From: a bacterium CG_4_9_14_3_um_filter_65_15
GTDB taxonomy: Bacteria; Krumholzibacteriota; Krumholzibacteriia; LZORAL124-64-63
Length of the DNA: 62,636 nt
Direction of reading: 5' to 3'
NCBI GenBank assembly: GCA_002790835.1
Contig: PFVX01000007.1
Span: 1-62,636 of the forward strand
Positions 16,203 to 24,628 of the stretch are shown here, one piece after another. Made by a program: the position numbers and the translations under genes. Under the pieces are notes generated by a model, which did not search any database, was not told the DNA's origin, and saw only the letters and a list, made by a program, of their open reading frames with translations. Numbering within the stretch: the first letter of the stretch is position 1; every line of letters starts with the position of its first letter.

Positions 16203-16807
16203 GCGCCCACCTCTTCTTGCGCGAAGAACCGGGCCAGTTCAGCCTTCATGGCCGCCAGCTCCTCCTGGGTCGCCGACCGGTCGCAAGGCAGCGCCGGAGC
16301 CATCGCCATCCGCACCTGCGTCCCCGGACGAGGGACCACCGTGCGATCCCAGGTCCTGAGGATCCAGGCCGACGCCGGCTGCACCCGGAGCGGAAGAATG
16401 GAAACCCCCGTCAGGCGAGCCAGGTGCAAGACACCGTCCTGAACCTCGCCGAAGGGTCCCTTGGGACCGTCGACCGCAATGCCGATGCTGCGGCCGCCCT
16501 CAAGTTCCCTGCGCAGCCCGACCAGGGCGCGTTCTCCCCCGCTGCCGGTGGATCCGCGCACGAAAGAGAAATTGCCGCGCCCCAGGGTCCGCACCAGGAT
16601 GTCCCCGTCAGGGCTGTTGCTGACCAGAAGGCTGGGCCGGACCGGCTGCACGAAACGAATGGCGGGCAGGATGTCCCGGTGCAGGCAGGCGAAGATCACC
16701 GGCGCCGGAATATCAGCGGGGTCAAGTTTCGGCTGCATCCGCCAGGAGCCCGCCAGGATGCGCCATGCCGGGGGGGCCAGGGCAGTCTTGAGCACCTGGA
16801 GCACCAT
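16199..16807 (-). CDS. DUF374-type lysophospholipid acyltransferase-like protein
   Basis: This 202-residue membrane-associated protein has the PlsC-like pattern of the DUF374 family: FACLHRDILPAIRF (HxxxxxP-like motif, about residues 38-51), VRGSTGSGGERALVGL and GIAVDGPKGPFGEV. Such proteins are found next to lpx or waa genes and probably act on lipid A, perhaps as an acyltransferase, but no activity can be assigned from sequence. ATG 16807 begins 1 bp after the lpxB stop; the frame upstream overlaps lpxB in another phase and is discarded. Confidence 0.82.
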   Translation of the reverse strand: MVLQVLKTALAPPAWRILAGSWRMQPKLDPADIPAPVIFACLHRDILPAIRFVQPVRPSLLVSNSPDGDILVRTLGRGNFSFVRGSTGSGGERALVGLRRELEGGRSIGIAVDGPKGPFGEVQDGVLHLARLTGVSILPLRVQPASAWILRTWDRTVVPRPGTQVRMAMAPALPCDRSATQEELAAMKAELARFFAQEEVGA

Positions 16808-16808
16808 C

Positions 16809-17996
16809 TCAACGGACCGAGCCGTCAGAAGCCCGACGCCCCGGCGAATCCAGGAAATCAAAAATCTCGTCCGCGGTGCGCGCCCAGACTCCGGGCGGGC
16901 CACACAGGCTCCGCAACCGGTCACAGGCCCCGTAATAGGCCTCGCGTCTTTCCGGCGACCCCAACCAGCGCAGCAGGCTTCGAGCCAGCGGCAAAGGCAA
17001 GGCCTGTTCCTGCACGTGCTCCCGCACGATGGCCTCATCCAGGATCAGATTGGCAAGCCCGATGTAGGGCACCTTGACCAGGCGGCGGGCCAACGCGTAA
17101 TCCAGTCGGCCGGTGCGGTAGACGATCTCGTGCGGAACCCCGGCCAGGGCGCACTCCAGGCTCGCGGTCCCACTGCAGACCAGCGCAAGATCCAGCTCGG
17201 GGAGCAGCTCCGACAGTGGCGCAGGGGATATTTCCACCTGGGAGTCGAGGCCCAAGGCCACCTCGCGGTCATCCATACCGGGCGCGACGCTGGCAATCAG
17301 GCGCAGGGGCCTGCCCTGCAGATGGGCCGACAGAACCTGGACCGTCACCTTCAAGATGGGCAGCAGCCGGCGCAATTCCTGCCGACGACTCCCGGGCAGC
17401 AACCCCACCGTCAGCACCGCCGACCGGTCCTGAAAAGCGGCCTCGCGTCGTTGGCGTGATCCCCGCAAGGGGAAGTCGGGTCCGTAGACATCGCTCAGGG
17501 GATGTCCCATGGGGAAGACGGAGAAACCGCGGCGGGAAAAAAATTCGGTTTCGAACGGCAGGATGGTACCCAGGCGGTCGATCCGCTTGACCAGCTTGCC
17601 GGCTCGCCACCCCCCCCAGGCCCAAAGCTGCGGTGCAATCAGCCAGAAGACGGGCAAGCCCAGGGACTTTGCGTGGCCGGCCACCCAGCCGTTGAATCCG
17701 GGAAAATCGAGGGGGACGACCAGATCGACCTGCTCCTGCTTCAGGAAGCGGGATACGTCTTGGCGCGCGCTGCGGATGGCCGGCAAGGCCCGCAGGACAT
17801 CGGTGAATCCCATGACCCCCAAACCCTCGGCGGAATGGATGATCTCCACACCGGCTTCCCGCAGCCCCTTACCACCCAGGGCGGAGATCCGCAGGTCGGG
17901 AACCAAAGCACGCAGGGCGGAAACAAGTTCCGCCCCGTAGCGATCCCCGCTGGCTTCGCCGCAGGAAAGAAAGATATGTCCCGTGGTGTTCGCCAT
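16809..17996 (-). CDS. lpxB: lipid-A-disaccharide synthase
   Basis: This GT19 enzyme joins UDP-diacylglucosamine and lipid X. The N-terminal FLSCGEASGDRYGAELV (about 9-25) and later GLLPGSRRQELRRLLPI and VCSGTASLECALAGVPHEIVY match the family throughout 395 residues. It sits between lpxA and the DUF374 gene. No LpxI-like or LpxH-like UDP-diacylglucosamine hydrolase is found between lpxA and lpxB, where lpxI often lies, so that step is encoded elsewhere. Confidence 0.95.
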   Translation of the reverse strand: MANTTGHIFLSCGEASGDRYGAELVSALRALVPDLRISALGGKGLREAGVEIIHSAEGLGVMGFTDVLRALPAIRSARQDVSRFLKQEQVDLVVPLDFPGFNGWVAGHAKSLGLPVFWLIAPQLWAWGGWRAGKLVKRIDRLGTILPFETEFFSRRGFSVFPMGHPLSDVYGPDFPLRGSRQRREAAFQDRSAVLTVGLLPGSRRQELRRLLPILKVTVQVLSAHLQGRPLRLIASVAPGMDDREVALGLDSQVEISPAPLSELLPELDLALVCSGTASLECALAGVPHEIVYRTGRLDYALARRLVKVPYIGLANLILDEAIVREHVQEQALPLPLARSLLRWLGSPERREAYYGACDRLRSLCGPPGVWARTADEIFDFLDSPGRRASDGSVR

Positions 17997-18028
17997 GACG
18001 GTCTATGTCCGTCCCCGGCCCGGGTGAA

Positions 18029-18850
18029 TCACCGCACGATACCCCTTTCCGAACGGCGGATGAAGGCCATGAGGTCTTCGATGCGTCGATCGAGGGTACA
18101 GTCGGTGGCGATCTTCTCCAGGGCCTGGGTCACGTTCAGTCCGGAGCGGTAGAGCAGTCGGTAGGCGCGCCTGAGGTTCAGGAGTTCCACGTCCGTGAAT
18201 CCGTTCCGCTTCATCCCGATGCTGTTGAGGCCGGCGACCTCGACGGGATTTCCGGCCACCTTGATGAACGGGGGCACGTCCTGGGGCAGGCGGCTACCGC
18301 CGCCGACGAAACTGAATGCGCCGATGCGCACGAACTGGTGCACGGGGGTCAGGCCGCCGATGATCGCATGGCTCGCCACCTCCACATGGCCGGCCAGATT
18401 CACGGCGTTGGCGATGACGGTGTTGTCGTGGATGTGGCAATTGTGGGCGATGTGGACGTACGCCATCAGCAGGTTTCCACTACCGATCCGCGTGGCGTCA
18501 CCTTCGCCGGTCGCCAGGTGGACGGTGGAGAACTCCCGGAAATCGTTGTTGTCTCCGATCTCCACGTAGGAGACTTCACCCCGGTACTTCTTGTCCTGCG
18601 GCTCGCTGCCCACAGCCGAGCCGTGGAAAAAGCGGTTGCCCCGCCCGATGGTCGTGCGACCGTCGATCAGGACCGAGCTGCCGATTACGCAGTCGGGTCC
18701 GATCACGACGTCCGGCCCGATCACCGCATGGGGTCCGATCTTGACGTTGTGGCCCAAACGCGCCCGGGGATCCACCACTGCCGTGGGGTGAATTTCCGCT
18801 TCCCGCACGGGCCGGGGACCGATCACCTTCGTCACCTTCATAGGGTCCAA
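18029..18850 (-). CDS. lpxA: UDP-N-acetylglucosamine acyltransferase
   Basis: LpxA starts lipid A synthesis by acylating UDP-GlcNAc. The left-handed beta-helix hexapeptide repeats run from about residue 15 to 190 (IHPTAVVDPRARLGHNVKIG...), and a helical C-terminal domain follows. The putative catalytic His sits in LMAYVHIAHNCHI. The start is probably TTG 18850, because AAGGAGG lies 6 nt before it; ATG 18841 three codons later is the alternative. It is downstream of the lpxC-fabZ fusion, 23 bp away. Confidence 0.93.
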   Translation of the reverse strand: MDPMKVTKVIGPRPVREAEIHPTAVVDPRARLGHNVKIGPHAVIGPDVVIGPDCVIGSSVLIDGRTTIGRGNRFFHGSAVGSEPQDKKYRGEVSYVEIGDNNDFREFSTVHLATGEGDATRIGSGNLLMAYVHIAHNCHIHDNTVIANAVNLAGHVEVASHAIIGGLTPVHQFVRIGAFSFVGGGSRLPQDVPPFIKVAGNPVEVAGLNSIGMKRNGFTDVELLNLRRAYRLLYRSGLNVTQALEKIATDCTLDRRIEDLMAFIRRSERGIVR

Positions 18851-18873
18851 GACTATCCTCCTTGCCGCACCAA

Positions 18874-20187
18874 TCAAGTATCCACGATGGTGGACATGAG
18901 ATCGGCCTCAGCCACCTTAACGGAATCCACATACGCGGTCCCATGCATCTTGCACATGGGTCCGCGCAACTTCACCATTTCCAATTCGAAACGCAACTGA
19001 TCGCCCGGCGTTACCGGCCGGCGAAAACGCGCACCGTCGATGCCGCTGAAATAGACCAGCTTGCCCCGAGCGTCGTCCACGCTGCTGAGCAGCAGAACGC
19101 CCCCGGTCTGGGCCATGGCCTCAATGATCAGGACCGCGGGCATGACCGGATGTCCGGGGAAATGCCCCTGGAAGAACGACTCGTTGATGGTCACGTTTTT
19201 CAGTCCCGTCACGCTCTCGCCGGGAACCAGACTGATGATCCGGTCCACCAGCAGGAACGGGTACCGGTGGGGCATGATCTCCATGATGGAACCGATGTCC
19301 CAGCCCTGGGGATCACGCGGCGGATAGATCCGCGGGAGACTTCTTTCGCTCTGAGCCAACTGACGCACGAATTCCACATTGGCGTCATGCCCCGAACAAC
19401 GGGCATGGACGTGGCCCTGAAGGGGCATCCCCAGCAACGCCAGGTCGCCGAGCAAATCCAGGATCTTGTGTCGGACGCATTCATCCGGGAAGCGCAAAAC
19501 CTGGTCGCCAGCCAGCTTGCCGTTGTCGAACACCAGGGCGTTGCCCGGGTTCCCGCCTTTGGCCAACCCCATCTCCTGCAGGGCGGCCACGTCCTTCATC
19601 AGGGCGAAGGTGCGGGCCGGAGCGATCTCTTCCCTGAAGACATCCGGCTGGATCGAGAAGGTGGCATCCTGGATGCCGATGGCCGGGTCGTCGTAATCGA
19701 TATGGAACGAAAGCAGGAAGCCGTCGGCCGGTTCCACGCTGATCTGGATGTCGCCCTCCCGCCAGCGTCGCCACCGCTTGACGTGGTAGGACAGGGCGGG
19801 AATCCCCTGATCCACGACCCCCGCCTCGTCCACCATTTCCACGTATTTGCGCCCGCTGGCACAATCGGTCACCGGCGGTTCGCCGCCCTCCAGACCGATC
19901 CGGCAGTTGGTCACCCCCATGCCGTACAGGGCGGCCAGGATGTGCTCCACGGTGGTGACCCTCGCCCCGTCCTTTTCCAAGGAGGTGGCGCGATTCATCT
20001 GGTCCCGCGCCACGGCATATTCGACGCGGGCCGGGATCTCGACCTCGCCGTCGGGCCCGGGCACCACGAAGACCAGGCCCGTATTGACCGGAGCCGGCTC
20101 CAGGGTCATAACCGCTTCCACACCGGTGTGCAGACCCGTGCCTTTCATGGTCACGCTCTTGCCGAGTGTCTTCTGCCGCCAGATCAC
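18874..20187 (-). CDS. lpxC/fabZ: bifunctional UDP-3-O-acyl-GlcNAc deacetylase / 3-hydroxyacyl-ACP dehydratase
   Basis: The N-terminal part (about 1-285) is LpxC, the zinc deacetylase that commits to lipid A. It has [10 protein letters not shown], the first zinc ligand in [10 protein letters not shown], and [14 protein letters not shown] with the remaining ligands. The C-terminal part (about 290-437) is FabZ, with [13 protein letters not shown] and the catalytic [21 protein letters not shown]. There is no stop or frame change between them. This fusion is known from Bacteroidota and related phyla. The start is GTG 20187, with GGGGAG 6 nt upstream, 3 bp after the lpxD stop. Confidence 0.95.
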   Translation of the reverse strand: MIWRQKTLGKSVTMKGTGLHTGVEAVMTLEPAPVNTGLVFVVPGPDGEVEIPARVEYAVARDQMNRATSLEKDGARVTTVEHILAALYGMGVTNCRIGLEGGEPPVTDCASGRKYVEMVDEAGVVDQGIPALSYHVKRWRRWREGDIQISVEPADGFLLSFHIDYDDPAIGIQDATFSIQPDVFREEIAPARTFALMKDVAALQEMGLAKGGNPGNALVFDNGKLAGDQVLRFPDECVRHKILDLLGDLALLGMPLQGHVHARCSGHDANVEFVRQLAQSERSLPRIYPPRDPQGWDIGSIMEIMPHRYPFLLVDRIISLVPGESVTGLKNVTINESFFQGHFPGHPVMPAVLIIEAMAQTGGVLLLSSVDDARGKLVYFSGIDGARFRRPVTPGDQLRFELEMVKLRGPMCKMHGTAYVDSVKVAEADLMSTIVDT

Positions 20188-20190
20188 CTG

Positions 20191-21219
20191 TTACTCCCCA
20201 TCTTTTTCCCTCTGATCATGGACCAGCTTGCGCCAGCTCTTGAGCAATTCCGGGAGACGGCGCATGGCGCCGGTGATCCGGAAAGCCTCTTTGACGTCCA
20301 GAGCCGGGGTGCCGAACATGGTTGCCTTGGGCGGGACATCCCGCCAGATTCCCGACTGGCCGCCCAACTGGGCGCCGGCGCCCACCTTCAGATGATCGCC
20401 GATCCCAACCTGCCCTCCGGCCACGACACCGGCCTCCAGAACCGTCGTGCCTGCGATCCCCACCTGGGCGCTCAGGGCGCAATGGGGACCGATTTTCACA
20501 TTGTGCCCGATCTGCACCAGGTTGTCGATCTTGGTTCCCTTGCCGACAACGGTCCGCCCGATCTTGGCACGATCCACACAACTGCCGGCGCCGATCTCGA
20601 CATCATCCTCGAGGACGGCGATCCCCACCTGGGGAATCTTGGCCATTCCGTCGGGACCCGGCAGATATCCGAACCCGTCGCTCCCGATGACGGCCCCGGG
20701 GTGAATGACCACGCGGTCACCCACAAGGCAACCGTAACGAACGGTGACCCGCCCGTGCAGCGTGCATTCGCGACCGACCAGGACTCCGGGCTCCAGGATC
20801 ACGTGGGCTCCCAGGCGGGTACCCCGGCCCAGCCTCACGCCGGGCCCGATGACGCAAAAAGGGCCCACGGAGACCGCTTCGGCGACATCCGCATCGGCGG
20901 ACACCCGGGCCGTCGGGTCGATGCCCGGCGGAAACAGAAGATCCGGGCTCGGCTCCTCTTCCGCCAACAGACCCACGAAAGCCCGATGGGGATCGGCCAC
21001 GCGCACGGCGGGCCGGTCGGGTTCCAACCCCTCAGGCACCAACACGGCCCCGGCGGAACTGGCCCGCATGGCGGCCAAGGCCTGGGGACCGACCACAAAA
21101 CTCAGGTCCTGCGGTCCAGCATCCTCAAGGCCGGCCAACCCGGTGATCGGGAAGGAATCGGGTCCCAGCAACTCCCCCACGAGTTCGGCCGCAATCTCGC
21201 CCAGGGTCCGTTCCGCCAT
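20191..21219 (-). CDS. lpxD: UDP-3-O-acyl-glucosamine N-acyltransferase
   Basis: This is the third lipid A enzyme. An N-terminal uridine-binding domain (about 1-100) precedes hexapeptide repeats of the left-handed helix (about 105-300) and a short helical tail. The segment VQIGHNVKIGPHCALSAQVGIAG contains the conserved His of the active site. The length of 342 is normal. GGGAGAT precedes ATG 21219. A 175-bp gap with a TTGACA box separates it from the ompH-like gene, so the lpxD-lpxK run may have its own promoter. Confidence 0.95.
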   Translation of the reverse strand: MAERTLGEIAAELVGELLGPDSFPITGLAGLEDAGPQDLSFVVGPQALAAMRASSAGAVLVPEGLEPDRPAVRVADPHRAFVGLLAEEEPSPDLLFPPGIDPTARVSADADVAEAVSVGPFCVIGPGVRLGRGTRLGAHVILEPGVLVGRECTLHGRVTVRYGCLVGDRVVIHPGAVIGSDGFGYLPGPDGMAKIPQVGIAVLEDDVEIGAGSCVDRAKIGRTVVGKGTKIDNLVQIGHNVKIGPHCALSAQVGIAGTTVLEAGVVAGGQVGIGDHLKVGAGAQLGGQSGIWRDVPPKATMFGTPALDVKEAFRITGAMRRLPELLKSWRKLVHDQREKDGE

Positions 21220-21351
21220 GGTCCATCTCCCGACCCTGACCGTACTCCCCGGACCGTTTGGGCCGGGGCAAAACGCGTTTCGTCCGGTTTAAGCAACCGC
21301 CCCCCATCTGAAGCGACAGGGGGCATATCAAACTTTGTTGCTATATCGCTA

Positions 21352-21380
21352 AATTTGGGTCTCCAAAGGCCCACTGTCAA
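21352..21380 (-). promoter_or_regulatory. possible promoter upstream of lpxD
   Basis: A perfect TTGACA (21380-21375 on the minus strand) is followed after 17 bp by CAAATT (21357-21352), which matches the -10 consensus at only 3 of 6. The area is locally AT-rich compared with its surroundings. Confidence 0.3.
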
Positions 21381-21394
21381 CCACAAACAGGGGT

Positions 21395-21931
21395 CTACTC
21401 GTCCCCTCTGGCCAAAGCCGCGAGCACGTCGTTGGTCAGATCGAAGTCCGGATCGAGGTAGAGAACCGAAACCGCGGCGGCGTCGATGATCAAGCCGTAG
21501 CCCTTTTCCTTGCCGATCCGTTCGACAATGGTCTTGATCTGATCCAGGATCGGCGATATCCGGGTTTTGTACTCCGCTTCGGCCTTCTGGTCGATTCCCT
21601 CGTGGAATTGGAAGTATTCGGCCTTTTTCTGCTCGAACTGCTGCATCTTGGTGGCCAGGGCGTCTTCTCCCAGGAGCATCTTCTGGCTCTCGATCTCCTC
21701 GGCCATGTCGGTCAGCTCCTTCTCGCGCTGATCGACTTCCTGCTGCAGCCCCTCCAGAAACTTCTGGTACTGCTCCTGGGCATCCTTGGCCGCTTCATAT
21801 TCCTCGGCGATCCGCTGGGTATCGATGACCGCCAGAGGCTTGTCCACACTGGCTGAAGCACCCACCGGCGCCAATACACCCGCCACCAGGACCAGGGCCA
21901 CGAGTCCGAAGACCAGTTTGTTGCGACGCAT
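21395..21931 (-). CDS. OmpH/Skp family periplasmic chaperone
   Basis: Skp-type proteins hold unfolded outer-membrane proteins on the way to BamA. The 178-residue product has a signal peptide (about 1-24), then a long charged coiled coil (about 40-130) and the family motif IDAAAVSVLYLDPDFDLTNDVL at the C-terminus. The open frame starts at 21979, but ATG 21931 has AAGGAG at 7 nt and begins the signal peptide. It lies 44 bp after bamA, the usual order. Confidence 0.9.
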   Translation of the reverse strand: MRRNKLVFGLVALVLVAGVLAPVGASASVDKPLAVIDTQRIAEEYEAAKDAQEQYQKFLEGLQQEVDQREKELTDMAEEIESQKMLLGEDALATKMQQFEQKKAEYFQFHEGIDQKAEAEYKTRISPILDQIKTIVERIGKEKGYGLIIDAAAVSVLYLDPDFDLTNDVLAALARGDE

Positions 21932-21975
21932 GACAACTCCTTCATGTTGCTTGGGCGACGATCCACGGACCGTCA

Positions 21976-24333
21976 TCAAAAGAAATTCCCGACGGTGAAG
22001 TGGGGCTCCCAGCTCGGGCCCCCTACTCGGTCGAATCCGTAACCGTAATCGAATCCGATGGTGCCCATCATCGGCACCTCAACTCGCAGACCGAACCCCG
22101 CACCCTTGCGCAGATTCGCGATGTCGGCCTGGGCGAAACTGTTCCAGACGTCACCCATATCCAGGAAGGATAGGAGTTGGATGGAATCGGTCAAGGGGTA
22201 CAAGACCTCGGTGTTGAAGATGGTGAAGTACCGCCCGCCGATGAAGCTGGGATTGCCCCGGGGCACCACTTCCAGATCCTTGTAACCCCGCAGGGGATAG
22301 CGGCGGTTGCCGCCCAGGCGGTACCGCTCCCAGTCCGGCACGTTGTCCGCGCTCCCGATGCCGTGGATCATCCCGAAGAACCCCCGCAGGTGCAGGGCGA
22401 ACCCTCCGGGGAGTTTCTGGTAGGTCGAATGGGACACCAGATGTTCCTGGAACTCGATCTCCCCGCCCAGGGTGCCTCCAGCCAGTTCGACGCTGTAACT
22501 CGACTTGGAACCACGGGTCGGGAAGAAGGGACTGTCGGTGGAATTGCGACTGAATGTCAGACGCAGGCTGCTCTTGGTCTGCGGCCAGTCGATGCGGTCG
22601 AGGCGCTGCCAGGGCAGGTCGCTGGTGCCGAGGGACTGTTCGAGGTCGTCCAGGTACTTGATGTAGCTGGCGCTGAAGTCCGACAGCTTGGTCTCGGACA
22701 ACTCGTAGCGCAGGCCTACGCGGCTGTAGCGGGTCCCCGGTATCCGCCGCCCCACCCGCAGGCTGAAACCGCGCACCCGGCTCTCGTAGAAGTCGTCGTA
22801 GTTGAACTGGTAGCGATCGAACAGGTCGGCGCCCACCAGGGTCGGTGTGCCGCGGAACCAGGGTTCGGTAAAGCTCAAATCGACGTAGCGCTGCCGGCTG
22901 CCGAACTGCCAGGTCACCCCCAGGTTCTGTCCCTTGCCCCGGAAATTCGTCTCCGCAACCTGGATGAAACCGCTGGCCGAAGTCTGCTCGCTGTAGGCCA
23001 TGCCGAACATGAACTGCCCGGTCTGCTTCTCCTTGACCTTCATGGTCATGTCCACATCGCCGCCGGCCACCGGCTGGATATCGGGCTGGATGTCCTCGAA
23101 GAATCCGGTCTGGAAGATGTCCCGCATGGATGCCTGGATGCGGGTATTGCTGAAACGGTCCCCGGGGAAGATCCGCATTTCGCGGAGGATCACGTTGTCG
23201 TAGGTCTTGGTGTTGCCGGTGATCCTGATGTCGTGGATCTGGGCCGGTTGGCCCTCGATGAACTGGAAGACGATGCTGACCACGTGTTCGGTGATGTCCC
23301 GCTGGGGCTCCACCGTGATGTAGATATATCCCCGGTCGGCATAAACCTGCTGCAGGTTGTCGAGGGTCTGGAGGTAGTCCTCCTCCTTGAAGACGTCGCC
23401 CTTCTCCAGCAGGATCTGAGCGGCGACGGCCATGTCGTCCAGGACGGTGTTGCCTTCCCAGCGGATATCGCCCGTGAAGTACTGCTCACCCTCGTCGATG
23501 TGGATGGTGATGTCGAGTTCCTCCCGGTTCTCGACCTCGACCTCCTCCTCGTTCCCGTCCTCGTCCTGGCGTTCCTCGATCCTGGTCCGGAAATCCAGAT
23601 CCACCTTGGAGATGGCTGCATCCAGGAACCCGGAATTTCGGCAGCGGGTGATGATCCGGTCCTTGTCTTCCTCAAACTGCTGGCGCTTGAAGGACCCCCC
23701 GCGCAGGAAGCCGGTGGTGCCTTGCTTCATGGCCCCGCGCAGGGCGCCGGGGCCCACGCGATCGGCGCCGACGAAGTTGATCGACTTGACCTTGACCTTC
23801 TTGCCCTCACGGATGCGAACCACGAGGTCTTCCAGGAAGTCGGTCCCGACGACGACGGAATCGGCGTCCATGGCCACGTTGTAGTAGCCCTTCTCGTAAT
23901 ACAGGTCCTTCAGGGGCTGAAGATCCCGGCGGATGGCGGCGGGATTGGCGAATTTGCCCACCCCGACGGGGAAGGCTTCGCGCAGGTCCTTGTCCTTGAC
24001 GTGGTCGTTTCCCTGGAAGGCGATGCTGCGGATGCGGGGGAATTCATCGAGGTTGATCACCAGCTTGACGCCGTCGGGCTGGTCTTCGCCGTAAACATAG
24101 ATATGCGCGAACTTCTTGGTATCGAAAAGTTTGCGGATGCCATCGGCCACCAGGTCACGGGACAGCGGCTTACCGATCTCCAGGCCGGACCAGGCAACGA
24201 CCTGCCTCTGCCCCACGGTGCGGGCGCCGATCACCTCGATGGAGCGGATGACGGGCGTAGCCGCTTCCTGGGCCTGGGCGGAAATGGCCGCCAAGATGAG
24301 GGCCAACAGCAGCCAGATACGTTTGGTCTGCAT
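21976..24333 (-). CDS. bamA: outer-membrane protein assembly factor BamA
   Basis: BamA inserts beta-barrel proteins into the outer membrane. A signal peptide (about 1-21) is followed by five POTRA domains (about 25-420) and a 16-strand barrel ending in an aromatic residue (HFTVGNFF). The conserved barrel segments RLGGNRRYPLRGYKD and the VRGF-like motif are present. A run of about 20 acidic residues in POTRA 3 (RTRIEERQDEDGNEEEVEVE region) is longer than usual and may be a flexible insertion. The start was set at ATG 24333, which begins the signal peptide, rather than 24384. Confidence 0.95.
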   Translation of the reverse strand: MQTKRIWLLLALILAAISAQAQEAATPVIRSIEVIGARTVGQRQVVAWSGLEIGKPLSRDLVADGIRKLFDTKKFAHIYVYGEDQPDGVKLVINLDEFPRIRSIAFQGNDHVKDKDLREAFPVGVGKFANPAAIRRDLQPLKDLYYEKGYYNVAMDADSVVVGTDFLEDLVVRIREGKKVKVKSINFVGADRVGPGALRGAMKQGTTGFLRGGSFKRQQFEEDKDRIITRCRNSGFLDAAISKVDLDFRTRIEERQDEDGNEEEVEVENREELDITIHIDEGEQYFTGDIRWEGNTVLDDMAVAAQILLEKGDVFKEEDYLQTLDNLQQVYADRGYIYITVEPQRDITEHVVSIVFQFIEGQPAQIHDIRITGNTKTYDNVILREMRIFPGDRFSNTRIQASMRDIFQTGFFEDIQPDIQPVAGGDVDMTMKVKEKQTGQFMFGMAYSEQTSASGFIQVAETNFRGKGQNLGVTWQFGSRQRYVDLSFTEPWFRGTPTLVGADLFDRYQFNYDDFYESRVRGFSLRVGRRIPGTRYSRVGLRYELSETKLSDFSASYIKYLDDLEQSLGTSDLPWQRLDRIDWPQTKSSLRLTFSRNSTDSPFFPTRGSKSSYSVELAGGTLGGEIEFQEHLVSHSTYQKLPGGFALHLRGFFGMIHGIGSADNVPDWERYRLGGNRRYPLRGYKDLEVVPRGNPSFIGGRYFTIFNTEVLYPLTDSIQLLSFLDMGDVWNSFAQADIANLRKGAGFGLRVEVPMMGTIGFDYGYGFDRVGGPSWEPHFTVGNFF

Positions 24334-24424
24334 GCCGGGACAAGTCTCCCAGTTGGGGATGAGTCGGTCGGTGGACCGGAGCAAGCTACACTACCGCTTG
24401 CGGACGGGCAACGGCCATCCGGCC

Positions 24425-24451
24425 CAAAAAGAAATCCGGGCCGGAGCCCGG
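24425..24451 (-). terminator. second intrinsic terminator, in the bamA 5' region
   Basis: On the minus strand the stem CCGGGC / GCCCGG (24451-24436) with a TCCG loop is followed by ATTTCTTTTTG. It lies 123 bp past the clpC terminator and about 90 bp before the bamA start, so it could end a short RNA or attenuate bamA. Confidence 0.6.
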
Positions 24452-24545
24452 GGACCAGGTCGGTGGATCTCAACCGATACCGCAGGGGAAAGTTCCCGTA
24501 GCGATATCCGGATGGCAAAAATAGCCAAAGCACGCCCTTTTGAAA
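24452..24545 (-). promoter_or_regulatory. clpC-bamA intergenic region with candidate promoter and possible small RNA
   Basis: Just past the clpC terminator the minus strand shows TTTTCA (4 of 6), a 17-bp spacer and TATTTT (4 of 6). A transcript from there would be about 90-100 nt and would end at the terminator at 24451-24425, passing through several short inverted repeats (for example GGGAACTTTCCC). No gene is seen. Whether it is an independent small RNA or a bamA leader is open. Confidence 0.3.
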
Positions 24546-24573
24546 AGCGCGGAATTGCGGAGGGCCGGCGCAC

Positions 24574-24603
24574 AAAAAAGCGGACCGGCCGCAGCCGGTC
24601 CGC
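24574..24603 (-). terminator. intrinsic terminator of clpC
   Basis: A perfect 10-bp stem GCGGACCGGC / GCCGGTCCGC (24580-24603) with a 4-nt loop is followed on the minus strand by TTTTTT. It begins 25 bp after the clpC stop. Confidence 0.9.
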
Positions 24604-24628
24604 CGGAACGATCCAAGGCTCGCCCCCA

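Noticed and set aside
18862-21489. Plus-strand open frame of 875 codons across the lpx genes
   Set aside because: It is antisense to recognisable lpxA, lpxC-fabZ and lpxD, has low-complexity His/Gly/Asp/Arg composition, and is the usual by-product of high GC.
22177-24501. Plus-strand open frame of 774 codons opposite bamA
   Set aside because: Antisense to a complete bamA; composition is that of a shadow frame.
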